From Lachnospiraceae bacterium (lineage in GTDB: Bacteria; Bacillota; Clostridia; Lachnospirales; Lachnospiraceae), in contig JAQUVX010000023.1 of assembly GCA_028693165.1 (NCBI GenBank), forward strand, positions 1-64,000: a stretch of DNA of 64,000 nt, written 5' to 3'. Below, one piece after another: positions 19,953-28,755 of the stretch. The position numbers and the translations under genes were made by a program. A model generated the notes under the pieces. The model was given only the letters and a program-made list of their open reading frames with translations, had not been told where the DNA came from and did not search any database. The stretch's first letter is position 1, and each line of letters begins with the position of its first letter.

Positions 19953-20306
19953 ATGAATACAGAGGAAACCCAAAAAATCCAACAAGCCATTGAGCAGGTA
20001 ATTGACGATGAGACTGCTTCCATCCCGCCGCTCCCCACGGATCGGGTGGCGGAGACCGTGCTCCAAAAGGCGACCCCCCGCGCATGGTTTTTTACCTTCA
20101 TGTGTATGAATATCCCCATCGCCGGCTGGATCTACCTGTTCTACCTGGCATTCAATAAGAAGCAGACCGACCGCAGGGAATTCGCAAAGGCATATCTGTT
20201 CTATAAGCTGATATTCCTGATCGTCTCTGCCATCGTCCTCGGCATCCTGATCTACATCGGCATGGGACTGTTGGATCAGTTGCTGGCTTATATGGAGATG
20301 CTGTAA
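19953..20306 (+). CDS. Small two-segment membrane protein, function unknown
   Basis: 117 residues: an acidic, probably cytoplasmic N-terminal 45 residues, a membrane segment around 52-66 (FMCMNIPIAGWIYLFYLAF), a charged loop KKQTDRREFAKA, and a second segment around 84-105. I do not recognise a family. ATG 19953 follows AAGGAG, five bases after the penicillin-binding protein stop, so the two are surely cotranscribed; a role in cell-wall synthesis is inferred from this only. Confidence 0.75.
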   Translation: MNTEETQKIQQAIEQVIDDETASIPPLPTDRVAETVLQKATPRAWFFTFMCMNIPIAGWIYLFYLAFNKKQTDRREFAKAYLFYKLIFLIVSAIVLGILIYIGMGLLDQLLAYMEML

Positions 20307-20343
20307 TACAGCCGGTTAGAGCGCGCCTATGGCGCACAAAAAT

Positions 20344-20402
20344 AAAGGACACCCTCTGACAAAACACAGACATTTTTCTGTGCCGTTCATAGGGTGTCCT
20401 TT
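20344..20402. terminator. Bidirectional terminator between convergent genes
   Basis: AAAGGACACCCT (20344-20355) pairs exactly with 20391-20402, with an inner hairpin CACAGA/TCTGTG in the loop. T-rich tracts flank both sides (TTTTATG on plus, TTTATTTTTG on minus), as needed for the convergent penicillin-binding protein and glycyl radical enzyme transcripts. Confidence 0.8.
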
Positions 20403-20429
20403 TATGAATCTACCCTTTACTCATTCTTC

Positions 20430-22514
20430 CTACATTCCCAGCTCCATTCTCTCAATAATATGGTCCTGGTATACCTCGTCAAGCTCTACAAAATATCCGC
20501 TCCAGCCCCACACTCTCACAATCAGATTCCGGTAATTTTCCGGGTGTGCCTTGGCATCCTTCATTTTATCACGGTTTACTGCATTGATCTGCATCTGGTG
20601 GCCTCCCATATCCATGAAGCTCTTTACAAACATGGCCACCTTACGGATGCTGTCTTCGTTGCGGAACAGCGTATCATGCAGCTCAATGGTCAGAGGACCG
20701 CCGTTTGCCACCCGCATCAGATGGGGCTTGGAAAATGACTTAATAATCGAAATTGGTCCGTTTAAACGGGTAAATAAACTGGGGGAATAGTTGCAGGCTA
20801 AGGCCTCGCCTCTTCTTCGCCCGTCTGCTGTCGGCACTTCCGCCCTGGCATGCCAGATATAATACATAGCCGATCCTGTGCCTGCACGGAAAATCCCGCC
20901 TCTGTCATTATGTACGCCCTCCAAAGAGTCAGCAAACCAGTCCAGAAGCTTCACAGCGATACCATCCACGGCATCGTCATCATTTCCCATCTTCGGTGCT
21001 TCAAACCGCAGCATATTCTGAACTTCTTCCTTCCCCGCAAAGTCATGATCCAGCATAGTCAGAAGCTCCTCTGCCGTAAATGCCCTCTCCTTAAACACAT
21101 ATTTCTCAATCGCAGCCAGAGAATCCACCGCTGTGGAAAGTCCAGTTCCGTGAATACCGTAGTTATTATATTTATTCCCCTTAGATACGTCCTGGGCTCT
21201 CCCGATACTGCCCTCCATCATAAGGCTCATCAGAGGCGCCGGTTCCATATAGACGTTCTTTGCGGATTCCATCAGTTCCACTGCCTGCTCTGACACTGCT
21301 GCCTTTACAATCTCTAAAAACTCCTCGAAGGCAGTGCACTGCGGAAGTTTTTCCATGCTGGAAATAACGGCATGGGCAAAGGAGAGACCGTTGACGTTTG
21401 GAATGTCCATTCCACGGCCGGGAATGATGAACTCCCAGCAGGCTGCCACTACATAATTATAGGCGTCCTGTTCCTCGTAACCCCAGCGTTTTAACGCCGG
21501 AATAATCACATCGTCATTGGCATACTGCGGAAACCCCAGTCCCTGCTTCGTCAGCATAGTTCCTTTTTCATACATCTCGACAGGTGTATTCTTATTGACT
21601 CTTAAGTTGATTTTGGGATCAATCAGTTTCAGTTCCAAGCTGGCCTGCAGGCAAAGGTCTGATAAATCATTATAAGACTCTGTACCATCGATATTTAAAC
21701 CGCCAAGCACCATACTCTGGCCATTATCCCCCTGCTGCATTCCTGTGTACAGATCACTGTCCTTATTACAGGAAATAAAGAACTCCTCAATCAGTTCCAG
21801 TGCCGTCTCTTTATCGAGTATTCCATTTTCAATATCGTTAATATAGTAGGAATACATATACTGATCGAAACGCCCAAAGGTATTGTGATAGTTAAAGCTG
21901 CTCCACAGGCAGTAATGCACCAGACGGAGAAACTGAAGTGCCTCCCGGAAATTCTCAGCGCCCTTTGCAGGAATACGGCTTAGCACTTCTGCTGCCTCTG
22001 TATTGCCAACCCGCTCCGCCTCTTTGCGGTAGCGGTCTGCAAACTCCGTAATCAGATCCAGCACTTCTAAAAGAGCATTTAGATACTCCCGCTTCTCACT
22101 TGATTCCACATCTTCCGCATCATCAGTAAGAACTTGCAGCACCCCCTTAATTTCCTCACGCTTCTTATCAAAACCTGCTGCGATCAGCATATCATAAGCC
22201 GGGTTAATGTTGCAGACCTTCCCCTGTTCGTGAATATAATGTTCTTTCTTAATTCCCTCAAACTCACGCTCCGTAAAGATCTCCGGAACTGTCGTCACTG
22301 TCCTTAGAAGCACAATTTTTTCATCCGGATAAACCACCGGCTTCTCATGCTTAAGCATATAGGCCAAGCGTCTGACCGTCCGCTGTAAATCCGTCAAAGC
22401 TTCTTTTTCATACCGCACCGCTTCTCTGTATTTATCTGCGGGAGCTTCTCTATACTGCTTCTGCTCTTTCTCTACAATAAAACGATCCAGTAATTTTTCT
22501 ATATAGGTTGTCAT
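20430..22514 (-). CDS. Glycyl radical enzyme of unknown substrate (PFL-like family)
   Basis: 694 residues. The thiyl-radical site is VVAACWEF, with Cys359 and the C-x-E glutamate (Glu361) that dehydratase/lyase members use as base; pyruvate formate-lyase has Cys-Cys instead. The glycyl-radical loop is RVWGWSGYF near the end, with Gly670 as the likely radical site. NTFGRFDQYMY (211-221) and GLGFPQYANDD (325-335) are family motifs. It is shorter than pyruvate formate-lyase or choline and diol lyases (about 760-850). The activase gene lies 33 bases upstream, with an AllA-like cupin and a ribose-type ABC importer in the same operon, so the substrate is probably an imported sugar, polyol or derivative. 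No microcompartment or aldehyde dehydrogenase gene is nearby. ATG 22514 has GGAGG seven bases upstream. Confidence 0.88.
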   Translation of the reverse strand: MTTYIEKLLDRFIVEKEQKQYREAPADKYREAVRYEKEALTDLQRTVRRLAYMLKHEKPVVYPDEKIVLLRTVTTVPEIFTEREFEGIKKEHYIHEQGKVCNINPAYDMLIAAGFDKKREEIKGVLQVLTDDAEDVESSEKREYLNALLEVLDLITEFADRYRKEAERVGNTEAAEVLSRIPAKGAENFREALQFLRLVHYCLWSSFNYHNTFGRFDQYMYSYYINDIENGILDKETALELIEEFFISCNKDSDLYTGMQQGDNGQSMVLGGLNIDGTESYNDLSDLCLQASLELKLIDPKINLRVNKNTPVEMYEKGTMLTKQGLGFPQYANDDVIIPALKRWGYEEQDAYNYVVAACWEFIIPGRGMDIPNVNGLSFAHAVISSMEKLPQCTAFEEFLEIVKAAVSEQAVELMESAKNVYMEPAPLMSLMMEGSIGRAQDVSKGNKYNNYGIHGTGLSTAVDSLAAIEKYVFKERAFTAEELLTMLDHDFAGKEEVQNMLRFEAPKMGNDDDAVDGIAVKLLDWFADSLEGVHNDRGGIFRAGTGSAMYYIWHARAEVPTADGRRRGEALACNYSPSLFTRLNGPISIIKSFSKPHLMRVANGGPLTIELHDTLFRNEDSIRKVAMFVKSFMDMGGHQMQINAVNRDKMKDAKAHPENYRNLIVRVWGWSGYFVELDEVYQDHIIERMELGM

Positions 22515-22547
22515 TATTTCCTCCGTTCCCAATTTCTTTTGATAACC

Positions 22548-23399
22548 TCACATTGTACGGCACTCGATCCCCACCTGTGAAAATGCCTCTGTATCCAGAT
22601 TGGGGACCTGATTAATGTCAAATTCCGGCCGGTAGGTCCGTCCTACCATCTCATATTTTGCCCCGGCTGTTTTATGATAAGGAAGCAGCTCCACCATTTC
22701 CAGATTCCCGGCCCCTGATAAAAGTGCCGCTGTCTGCCGGTAATTCTCCTCCGAATCATTTACCCCCGGAATAACGGGAATTCTGATTCGAAATGGTTTC
22801 CCACTCCGTTTCACCTGTTCCAGATTATCAAGAATCAGGCTGTTATCCACCCCCGTGTAAAGCTTATGTTGTTCCCTGTCAGCCAGTTTTATATCCATAA
22901 TGACATAATCCAGTTCTTCTAAAATCCTCGCAAATACGTCTGTCTGACAATAACCGCAGGTTTCAATTGTGCGGTGCATACTCTTTAAACGTTTCAGACA
23001 CTCAAGCAAAAACTCCGACTGCATGGTCGGCTCTCCACCGGAAAAAGTAACACCGCCGCCCTGTCGGTTCAAATAATCGGCGTCCCTTAGGAGTCGCTCC
23101 GCCAAAATCTCTGCTGTCATTCTGTCACCGCAGAGTTTAATCAGACGGTTGGGACAGGCCTTAACGCAGTCTCCGCAGAGCACGCAATTTCCCAGATGAG
23201 TACAGACCTCCCGGCATCTGCCACAGCCGACGCAGCCGTTTTTAGAAATCATAAGCTGCGGGTTCACAGATAAACCTTCCGGATTGTGGCACCACTTACA
23301 CCTCAAAGGGCAGCCCTTTAGAAAAACCGTGGTTCTGATTCCCGGCCCATCGAAAACGGCAAACTCCTTAATGTCAAAAATGATCCCCTCTTTACTCAT
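22548..23399 (-). CDS. Glycyl-radical enzyme activase (radical SAM)
   Basis: 283 residues. The radical SAM cluster motif is CPLRCKWC (Cys30, 34, 37). An inserted double ferredoxin-type domain has eight cysteines (56, 59, 62, 66 and 72, 75, 78, 82), which places it with activases of dehydratase-type glycyl radical enzymes rather than with the short PflA. GGVTFSGGEPTMQ is the SAM-binding GGE region. It installs the radical on the enzyme encoded next. The ATG overlaps the cupin stop (ATGA). Confidence 0.93.
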   Translation of the reverse strand: MSKEGIIFDIKEFAVFDGPGIRTTVFLKGCPLRCKWCHNPEGLSVNPQLMISKNGCVGCGRCREVCTHLGNCVLCGDCVKACPNRLIKLCGDRMTAEILAERLLRDADYLNRQGGGVTFSGGEPTMQSEFLLECLKRLKSMHRTIETCGYCQTDVFARILEELDYVIMDIKLADREQHKLYTGVDNSLILDNLEQVKRSGKPFRIRIPVIPGVNDSEENYRQTAALLSGAGNLEMVELLPYHKTAGAKYEMVGRTYRPEFDINQVPNLDTEAFSQVGIECRTM

Positions 23400-23887
23400 A
23401 CCTCCAGTTCCAGCTTTTCATCATCCCCCAGCGTTTTTTTGACACAGTCATTGGCATAGGTTCTCTCTGGCAGCATCACAAGCGAATGAATCTTACTGTC
23501 ACCGGCAGGATAAGGCGCATAATGCCAAACGCCTGGATGGATGTAAACCGCCGTTCCTGACGGCACGAAAAATGCTTCCATCTGATCCGGCTGAAGAACT
23601 GCATCCGCCGTAGCCGGTCCCACGCAAATATACGTATCTCCATCGAGAGATAAGAAACATTCACCCGTTTTTGTATGAAATTCCATGGTGTCCACGATCT
23701 TTGCCATCGGCTCCACCGCTGTTACGGACAGAGAAAGTGTCTCGTGACCGCTAAGAGGCAGCATGTCCCGGTAAAACAGAATCGGATTTTCTCCAATACT
23801 CGGAGACTGGGGATTCAGCAGATTCGCACATCGCCCATAAACCGAAAAATCGCTGTCTAATATGTTTTTTACTTCCAATTTTTTCAT
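23396..23887 (-). CDS. AllA/DUF4867-like cupin-fold protein
   Basis: 163 residues resembling ureidoglycolate lyase (AllA) and DUF4867 proteins: an N-terminal DFSVYGRCANLL, the beta-strand MEFHTKTGECFLSLDGD, and HPGVWHYAPYP near 125-135, which supply the His and Glu residues typical of the metal or substrate pocket. The true substrate is unknown; in this operon it may isomerise, cleave or deaminate an intermediate of the glycyl-radical pathway. AAGGAG precedes ATG 23887; it lies 27 bases after the ABC ATPase gene. Confidence 0.65.
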   Translation of the reverse strand: MKKLEVKNILDSDFSVYGRCANLLNPQSPSIGENPILFYRDMLPLSGHETLSLSVTAVEPMAKIVDTMEFHTKTGECFLSLDGDTYICVGPATADAVLQPDQMEAFFVPSGTAVYIHPGVWHYAPYPAGDSKIHSLVMLPERTYANDCVKKTLGDDEKLELEV

Positions 23888-23914
23888 TGTTTTAATCTCC
23901 TTTTATAATAGAAC

Positions 23915-25432
23915 TTATATTGTATGGGAGAGAATGGTCTCCTGTTTAAACTCTTCGCGGTCCGTAAGTTCCGCAGAAATCGTGCCACGGCGCATTACAT
24001 AAATCCTGTCACTCATTCCGATCAACTCCGGAAGCTCTGAAGAGATCATGAGAATTGCCACCCCCTGTTTTGCCAGATCATCGATAATCTGATAAATCTC
24101 CGATTTAGCATTAACGTCAATACCTCTTGTAGGTTCGTCGAGGATCAAAAGCATCGGTTTACTGTTCAGCCATTTGGCCAGAGCCACCTTCTGCTGGTTT
24201 CCGCCGCTCAGAGTATTGGCAAGCTGCTCCCCGGAGGTGCAGACAATATTTAAGTTCTTTATCATCTCATCAGAGGCTTTTTCTTCTTCGTTTCTTCTGA
24301 TATATCCATTTTTAAACATCTCAGACAAAGAAGCCAGCGTAATATTCTGCTCGATATTCATCCGCAGCACGAGACCTTCGATTTTACGATCCTCCGTCAG
24401 GTACATAAGACCTTTTTGGATCATAGATTTCGGTGTCGGTTTTGTGATCTCTTCACCTTTATAAATGATTTTTCCGCCATAAAACTTTCTGGCTCCGAAA
24501 ACGCTCTTTGCAACCTCCGTACGCCCCGCCCCCACCAGGCCGCCAATTCCTACCACCTCTCCTTTATTTACATGGAGATTCAATGGCTCTGTATGAGGTC
24601 CGATCTTAAGTCCTTCCACTCGAAGAACCTCTTCTTTCTGTGGTGTATGCGTGCAGGTATACATCTGTCCCAATGTACGTCCTACCATCATGCTGATGAC
24701 TTTATCATGGCTGAAATCCGCCATATCAATGGTTCCCACATAGCAGCCGTCACGAAGAACGGTCAGACGGTCACCAATTTCCTTTAATTCCTCAAAGCGG
24801 TGGGAAATATAGATAATACTGATTCCCTGTTTTTTCATGCTGCGGATAATATCAAACAGGTGGTCAATCTCTGTTTGGGTCAAACTGGCTGTCGGCTCAT
24901 CCATAATGATAATTTTAGAGTCGCAGGAAATTGCTTTTACGATCTCCACGATCTGCTGCTGTGCAGTAGATAAATTTCTGACCAGAACATTTGGATCGAT
25001 ATCGAATCCCAATCTCATAAGCATCTGGCGGCTCTCGTCACACATCTGCTTTTTCTTACTGAATACATTGCCTTTTCCGGTGATTTCTCTTCCGAGGAAC
25101 AGGTTTTCCGCCACACTTAAGTTGGGGCACAGGTTAAGCTCCTGATGGATAAATCCGACTCCCATTTCCTCTGCCTGCTTCGGATTGGTAAAATGTACTT
25201 CCTTCCCGAACAGCTCCACAGTGCCCTCATCCTGAGGAATAATACCGCCGAGAATTTTCATCAGCGTGGATTTTCCTGCGCCGTTTTCCCCAATCAAGAT
25301 ATGCACCTCTGACTCGCATACGTCAAAGTGAACATCCTCTAAGATCTTGACATCCGTACCGCGGATTGGCTTTCCGTAGGCGTCAAAGATAAATTTAGTT
25401 ATATGATCCATTTTCAAAATGGTTTTGCTCAT
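23915..25432 (-). CDS. Ribose-type ABC transporter, double ATPase (RbsA family)
   Basis: 505 residues with two ATPase domains. The first has a complete Walker A GENGAGKST, signature LSTAQQQ and Walker B IIIMDEPTA. The second has the degenerate Walker A GGLVGAGRTEV usual in this family, signature LSGGNQQK and ILDEPTRGID. It powers import of the ligand bound by the lipoprotein at 27500-28522. ATG 25432 has AAGGAGG upstream. Confidence 0.93.
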   Translation of the reverse strand: MSKTILKMDHITKFIFDAYGKPIRGTDVKILEDVHFDVCESEVHILIGENGAGKSTLMKILGGIIPQDEGTVELFGKEVHFTNPKQAEEMGVGFIHQELNLCPNLSVAENLFLGREITGKGNVFSKKKQMCDESRQMLMRLGFDIDPNVLVRNLSTAQQQIVEIVKAISCDSKIIIMDEPTASLTQTEIDHLFDIIRSMKKQGISIIYISHRFEELKEIGDRLTVLRDGCYVGTIDMADFSHDKVISMMVGRTLGQMYTCTHTPQKEEVLRVEGLKIGPHTEPLNLHVNKGEVVGIGGLVGAGRTEVAKSVFGARKFYGGKIIYKGEEITKPTPKSMIQKGLMYLTEDRKIEGLVLRMNIEQNITLASLSEMFKNGYIRRNEEEKASDEMIKNLNIVCTSGEQLANTLSGGNQQKVALAKWLNSKPMLLILDEPTRGIDVNAKSEIYQIIDDLAKQGVAILMISSELPELIGMSDRIYVMRRGTISAELTDREEFKQETILSHTI

Positions 25433-25445
25433 CTGGAACGCCTCC

Positions 25446-26423
25446 TTACAGCTTTCTGTTTTTAACATTTTCAAAGATGATAGCAGCTAAAATGATGATT
25501 CCCATAATAGCATCGTAGAGATAGTAAGCTGCGTTCATCAGGTTGATACAGTTTCCAATTACCTTGATCGTCATAACACCGAACATAGCACCTATAACCG
25601 AACCGATACCGCCAAACAGGCTGACACCGCCAAGAACCGCCCCCGTTATGATTTCAAAGGTATAACCGCCGCCACCCATGGTCGGCTGTGCACAGTTTAC
25701 ATCGATGGAAAGCAGAATTCCAACAAGGGCTGCCAGCACGGAGCTGACCACATAAACCGTCACATTGATTCTGGCTGTTGCCACACCGCTCAGCCGGCTG
25801 GCCGGTTCGCTTAAACCAAAGGCCGACAGGTTTCTTCCGAAGGTGGATTTATGCAGAATATAGTAAAATACAATACAGATGATCGCACTGATCAAAACTG
25901 TCGTATTCAGCCCTAAAAGCTCTGTCTTTCCGATTGCCAGAAATCCCTTGGGAAGCCGGTTAACCGACTCGCCGTGGCTGACGATCTCCGCAATACCATA
26001 AATAATATATCCTGTTCCCAGCGTTGTAATAAAGGCCGGAACCTTAATGGACTGAACACAGAATCCATTGATTAATCCGATGACCGAACCCACACCCAGG
26101 GTGATCAGAATGGCCGGTATGTAAGCCATCTCGTGTGTTTTTACAAGCATACCTACAATCGTGGAACAAAGTCCTATGGTATATCCCAAGGACAGATCAA
26201 TACCGCCGGTCATGAGAACCATCGTCATGCCGATACAGGCAATGATCGGGATCGCCGACTGCTTCACGATCAGGAGCAGATTGTTCGCAGATGCAAATCT
26301 GGGAACAAAGAGAGCGGCAATGATACATATGATGATAAAAATCACGACGCTGCCATTTCTCTTAATATACGTCTTCAGCGCCTGCTTTTTCTTATTGTCC
26401 GAATTATTTTGCTCTTTACCCAT
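25446..26423 (-). CDS. Ribose-type ABC transporter permease (RbsC family), first copy
   Basis: 325 residues with about eight to ten membrane segments and the family motifs GMTMVLMTGGIDLSLG and GAVLGGVSLFGGIGSVIGAMFG, which form the ATPase-coupling region. ATG 26423 has GAAGG upstream; a GTG five codons earlier has its ribosome site too close. Paired with a second permease, so the pore is likely a heterodimer. Confidence 0.92.
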   Translation of the reverse strand: MGKEQNNSDNKKKQALKTYIKRNGSVVIFIIICIIAALFVPRFASANNLLLIVKQSAIPIIACIGMTMVLMTGGIDLSLGYTIGLCSTIVGMLVKTHEMAYIPAILITLGVGSVIGLINGFCVQSIKVPAFITTLGTGYIIYGIAEIVSHGESVNRLPKGFLAIGKTELLGLNTTVLISAIICIVFYYILHKSTFGRNLSAFGLSEPASRLSGVATARINVTVYVVSSVLAALVGILLSIDVNCAQPTMGGGGYTFEIITGAVLGGVSLFGGIGSVIGAMFGVMTIKVIGNCINLMNAAYYLYDAIMGIIILAAIIFENVKNRKL

Positions 26424-26449
26424 TGTTTTTCCCTTCACTATCCTTATGC

Positions 26450-27418
26450 TTAGAATACTTTGGCTGCTTCAATCTTCTTATTGCGGTTGTAAATGGACAC
26501 TGCCACAATTACGATGATGATAACACCGATTACCAGGTTCTGATAGAACGGATGCAGACCGTACAAATTCAAGCCGTTACGCAGAAATCCGATTAACAGT
26601 GCACCCACTAATGAAAGGTAGACCTTTCCTTCTCCGCCGGCCATATTCACGCCGCCAATTACACAGGCCGCTACCGCATCCAACTGATAGTTGCCGCCCT
26701 GGGTCGGATGAACCGTATTCATTTGTGCGCTCAGCAGAATCCCTGCTACCGCTGCGCAAAATCCAGAAAAGGCAAAAACAAAGTAATTGATTTTTGCCGT
26801 ACTGATACCCTGCTGCTTTACAACCATGTCATTTCCGCCCAATGCATAAATATAAGTGCCGAGACGGGTACGCCCCATAATAAGCGCTGATACGATACAG
26901 AAAATAAAGGTGATGTAGTTAGAAATCGGCATTCCAAGGATTGTTCCGTTACCGATGAATACATATTCCTTTGGAAAACCGCCGAGCGATCCGCCGCCAT
27001 TTAACATAAGGGCGATACCGCTGGCCACCTGACCTACCACGAGAGTCGTGATAAATGCCGGAACCTCCAGTTTTTCGACCATAATACCGTTAAAGAGACC
27101 CATGAGGGCACCGGCCAGAAGTCCTGTACCGATCGCAAGCCAGATGGAAACTCCGCTCTTCATCATAAGACCGCTGATCATTGCACAGCTGGCAATAATT
27201 CCGCCTACAGATAAATCGATTCCCTTTACAATGATAACCATGGTCATACCATAGGCCACCAGGGAGACAATAGAGCTCTGTCTGATTACGTTAAAAATAT
27301 TTTTTACTGTGAGATAATTCGGGATGCGGGATCCTACAATTAAGAAAAGTATGACAGCCCCCGCAATCAGTATTGTTTTTTTAGATATCTTCAAATTTTT
27401 GTCCTTCACAACTCCCAT
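26450..27418 (-). CDS. Ribose-type ABC transporter permease (RbsC family), second copy
   Basis: 322 residues, topology as in its neighbour, with GMTMVIIVKGIDLSVGG and CVIGGVNMAGGEGKV as coupling motifs. The start is uncertain: ATG 27418 has AAAGG very close, and a GTG three codons on is equally possible. It follows the binding-protein gene across an 81-base gap that contains a hairpin. Confidence 0.92.
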   Translation of the reverse strand: MGVVKDKNLKISKKTILIAGAVILFLIVGSRIPNYLTVKNIFNVIRQSSIVSLVAYGMTMVIIVKGIDLSVGGIIASCAMISGLMMKSGVSIWLAIGTGLLAGALMGLFNGIMVEKLEVPAFITTLVVGQVASGIALMLNGGGSLGGFPKEYVFIGNGTILGMPISNYITFIFCIVSALIMGRTRLGTYIYALGGNDMVVKQQGISTAKINYFVFAFSGFCAAVAGILLSAQMNTVHPTQGGNYQLDAVAACVIGGVNMAGGEGKVYLSLVGALLIGFLRNGLNLYGLHPFYQNLVIGVIIIVIVAVSIYNRNKKIEAAKVF

Positions 27419-27456
27419 ACCTTTCTGTGAATAATAAAAAATATGCCTTTAAGGGA

Positions 27457-27489
27457 AATGGAGCGGCCACTTCATCCAGCCGCTCCATT
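27457..27489 (-). repeat. Intra-operon hairpin between binding protein and permease
   Basis: An 11-bp perfect inverted repeat (AATGGAGCGGC, 27457-27467; complement 27479-27489). No U tract follows directly, so it probably stabilises the upstream binding-protein mRNA or attenuates partly, as is common after binding-protein genes. Confidence 0.6.
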
Positions 27490-27499
27490 GTGTTACATC

Positions 27500-28522
27500 T
27501 TACTTCATATCTTCAATGGTAACACATTCTGTACCGGAGTCGATGTATTTCTCAACACTTGCCGGATCTGTTTTTCCATCTAATACGCCAACTAAAGTAT
27601 CAACTGCAATTTTTCCCATGTGGTCCGGGAACTGAGCCATAGTACCAAGCACAAGGCCCTCTTTGATCAGGGCTTTTCCATCATCGGAACCATCAAAGCT
27701 CATGATCTCAATCCCCTCACGTTTTGCATCTTCCATGGCCTGAAGAATACCGTCAAGCATTACGTCAGATGCTGTAAAAAGTCCGTTTACATCAGGATTA
27801 GCCTGAAGCATGTTCTCTGTAACCTGTTTTGCAATATCGTTGCTCCAGTCGCCTGGCTGCTCGCCTACAATCTTAATTCCGTCGCCAAGTCCGGCTTTAA
27901 ATCCCTCTACGCGTGCGTCACCTACAGAGTTTCCGTTGGCGCCTCTGACAATCACTACGTTTCCTGTATTGCCCAATTTCTCGGTCAGTTTCTCTGCACC
28001 GATCTTAGCTGCGCTGTAGTTGTCTGTGCCAACATATGTAATGTATAAATCTTCGTTACCTTCTGCGATCGTACTGTCTACCAGTACCACCGGAATTCCG
28101 GCGTCTTTCGCTTTCTGCAGAGCAGGAACAACTGCGTTGGCGTCCATCGGATTTACGATGATCGCGCTTACACCCTTAGCAATTAAGTCCTCGATCTGTG
28201 TAACCTGTGTGGATACTGCTGTCTCATCGCCTGCTGTAACAAGTGTAAACTTGTGGCCTGCACCCTCCACATTAGTCTGGATGGCATCTGCGATTCCGCT
28301 CTGGAATGCATCGTTTGTAACCGTCTTTAAGCTGAAAGCGATCTCATACTGCTTTCCTGCCTCCGGTGCTTCGGTCGCTGCTGCATCTGCCGCTGCTGCT
28401 TCTGTAGCTGCCGGTGCTTCCGTCTTAGGTGCTTCTGTAGCCGGTGCTGCTGACTGGCTGGAACATCCCGCCAGACCCATTACCATGCCGGAAACAAGTA
28501 ACGTTGCAAGTAATTTCTTCAT
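27500..28522 (-). CDS. Ribose-type ABC transporter substrate-binding lipoprotein (RbsB family)
   Basis: 340 residues. The signal peptide ends in the lipobox LAGC (Cys near 20), followed by an Ala/Glu/Pro/Thr-rich spacer and a periplasmic-binding fold of the RbsB type (AFSLKTVTNDAFQSGIADAI, IVNPMDANAVVPALQKAKDAGIPVVLVDS, FTASDVMLDGILQAM). The ligand is not readable from sequence. First gene of the seven-gene island operon. ATG 28522 is behind GGAGG. Confidence 0.93.
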   Translation of the reverse strand: MKKLLATLLVSGMVMGLAGCSSQSAAPATEAPKTEAPAATEAAAADAAATEAPEAGKQYEIAFSLKTVTNDAFQSGIADAIQTNVEGAGHKFTLVTAGDETAVSTQVTQIEDLIAKGVSAIIVNPMDANAVVPALQKAKDAGIPVVLVDSTIAEGNEDLYITYVGTDNYSAAKIGAEKLTEKLGNTGNVVIVRGANGNSVGDARVEGFKAGLGDGIKIVGEQPGDWSNDIAKQVTENMLQANPDVNGLFTASDVMLDGILQAMEDAKREGIEIMSFDGSDDGKALIKEGLVLGTMAQFPDHMGKIAVDTLVGVLDGKTDPASVEKYIDSGTECVTIEDMK

Positions 28523-28562
28523 TTGATTTCCTCCCATACATTTGTTTTATAGTTTTCTCCTA

Positions 28563-28588
28563 CATTAACGTTCACATTAACGTTAATG
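28563..28588. promoter_or_regulatory. LacI-type operator of the glycyl-radical island
   Basis: Perfect palindrome CATTAACGTTAATG at 28575-28588, preceded by a partial repeat CATTAACGTT at 28563-28572 (12-bp offset). It lies just downstream of the -10 box, where a repressor would block transcription. The same palindrome precedes the repressor gene (29832-29845). Confidence 0.85.
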
Positions 28589-28595
28589 TATTTTC

Positions 28596-28624
28596 ATAGT
28601 ATACGTTTTAACCACAAATGTCAA
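28596..28624 (-). promoter_or_regulatory. Promoter of the glycyl-radical island operon
   Basis: Minus strand: TTGACA (28619-28624), 17-bp spacer, TACTAT (28596-28601). An overlapping TATACT would give a 15-bp spacer. Adjacent to the operator. Confidence 0.75.
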
Positions 28625-28697
28625 GATCTATTTTTATTTTTTGGTAATTTTTATTTAAATCTGGAAAGAATCCTGCATACGGGATTTTTGCAGAGCA

Positions 28698-28747
28698 AAA
28701 AAATACCATATTTCGTCTTCGCAATATCTGCTTTAACAAAATATGGT
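28698..28747 (-). terminator. Terminator of the LacI-family regulator gene
   Basis: Minus strand: ACCATATTT and AAATATGGT (28739-28747 and 28705-28713), then ATTTTTTT. The stem starts inside the end of the gene's downstream region, before the island promoter. Confidence 0.7.
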
Positions 28748-28755
28748 ACGGCTCA

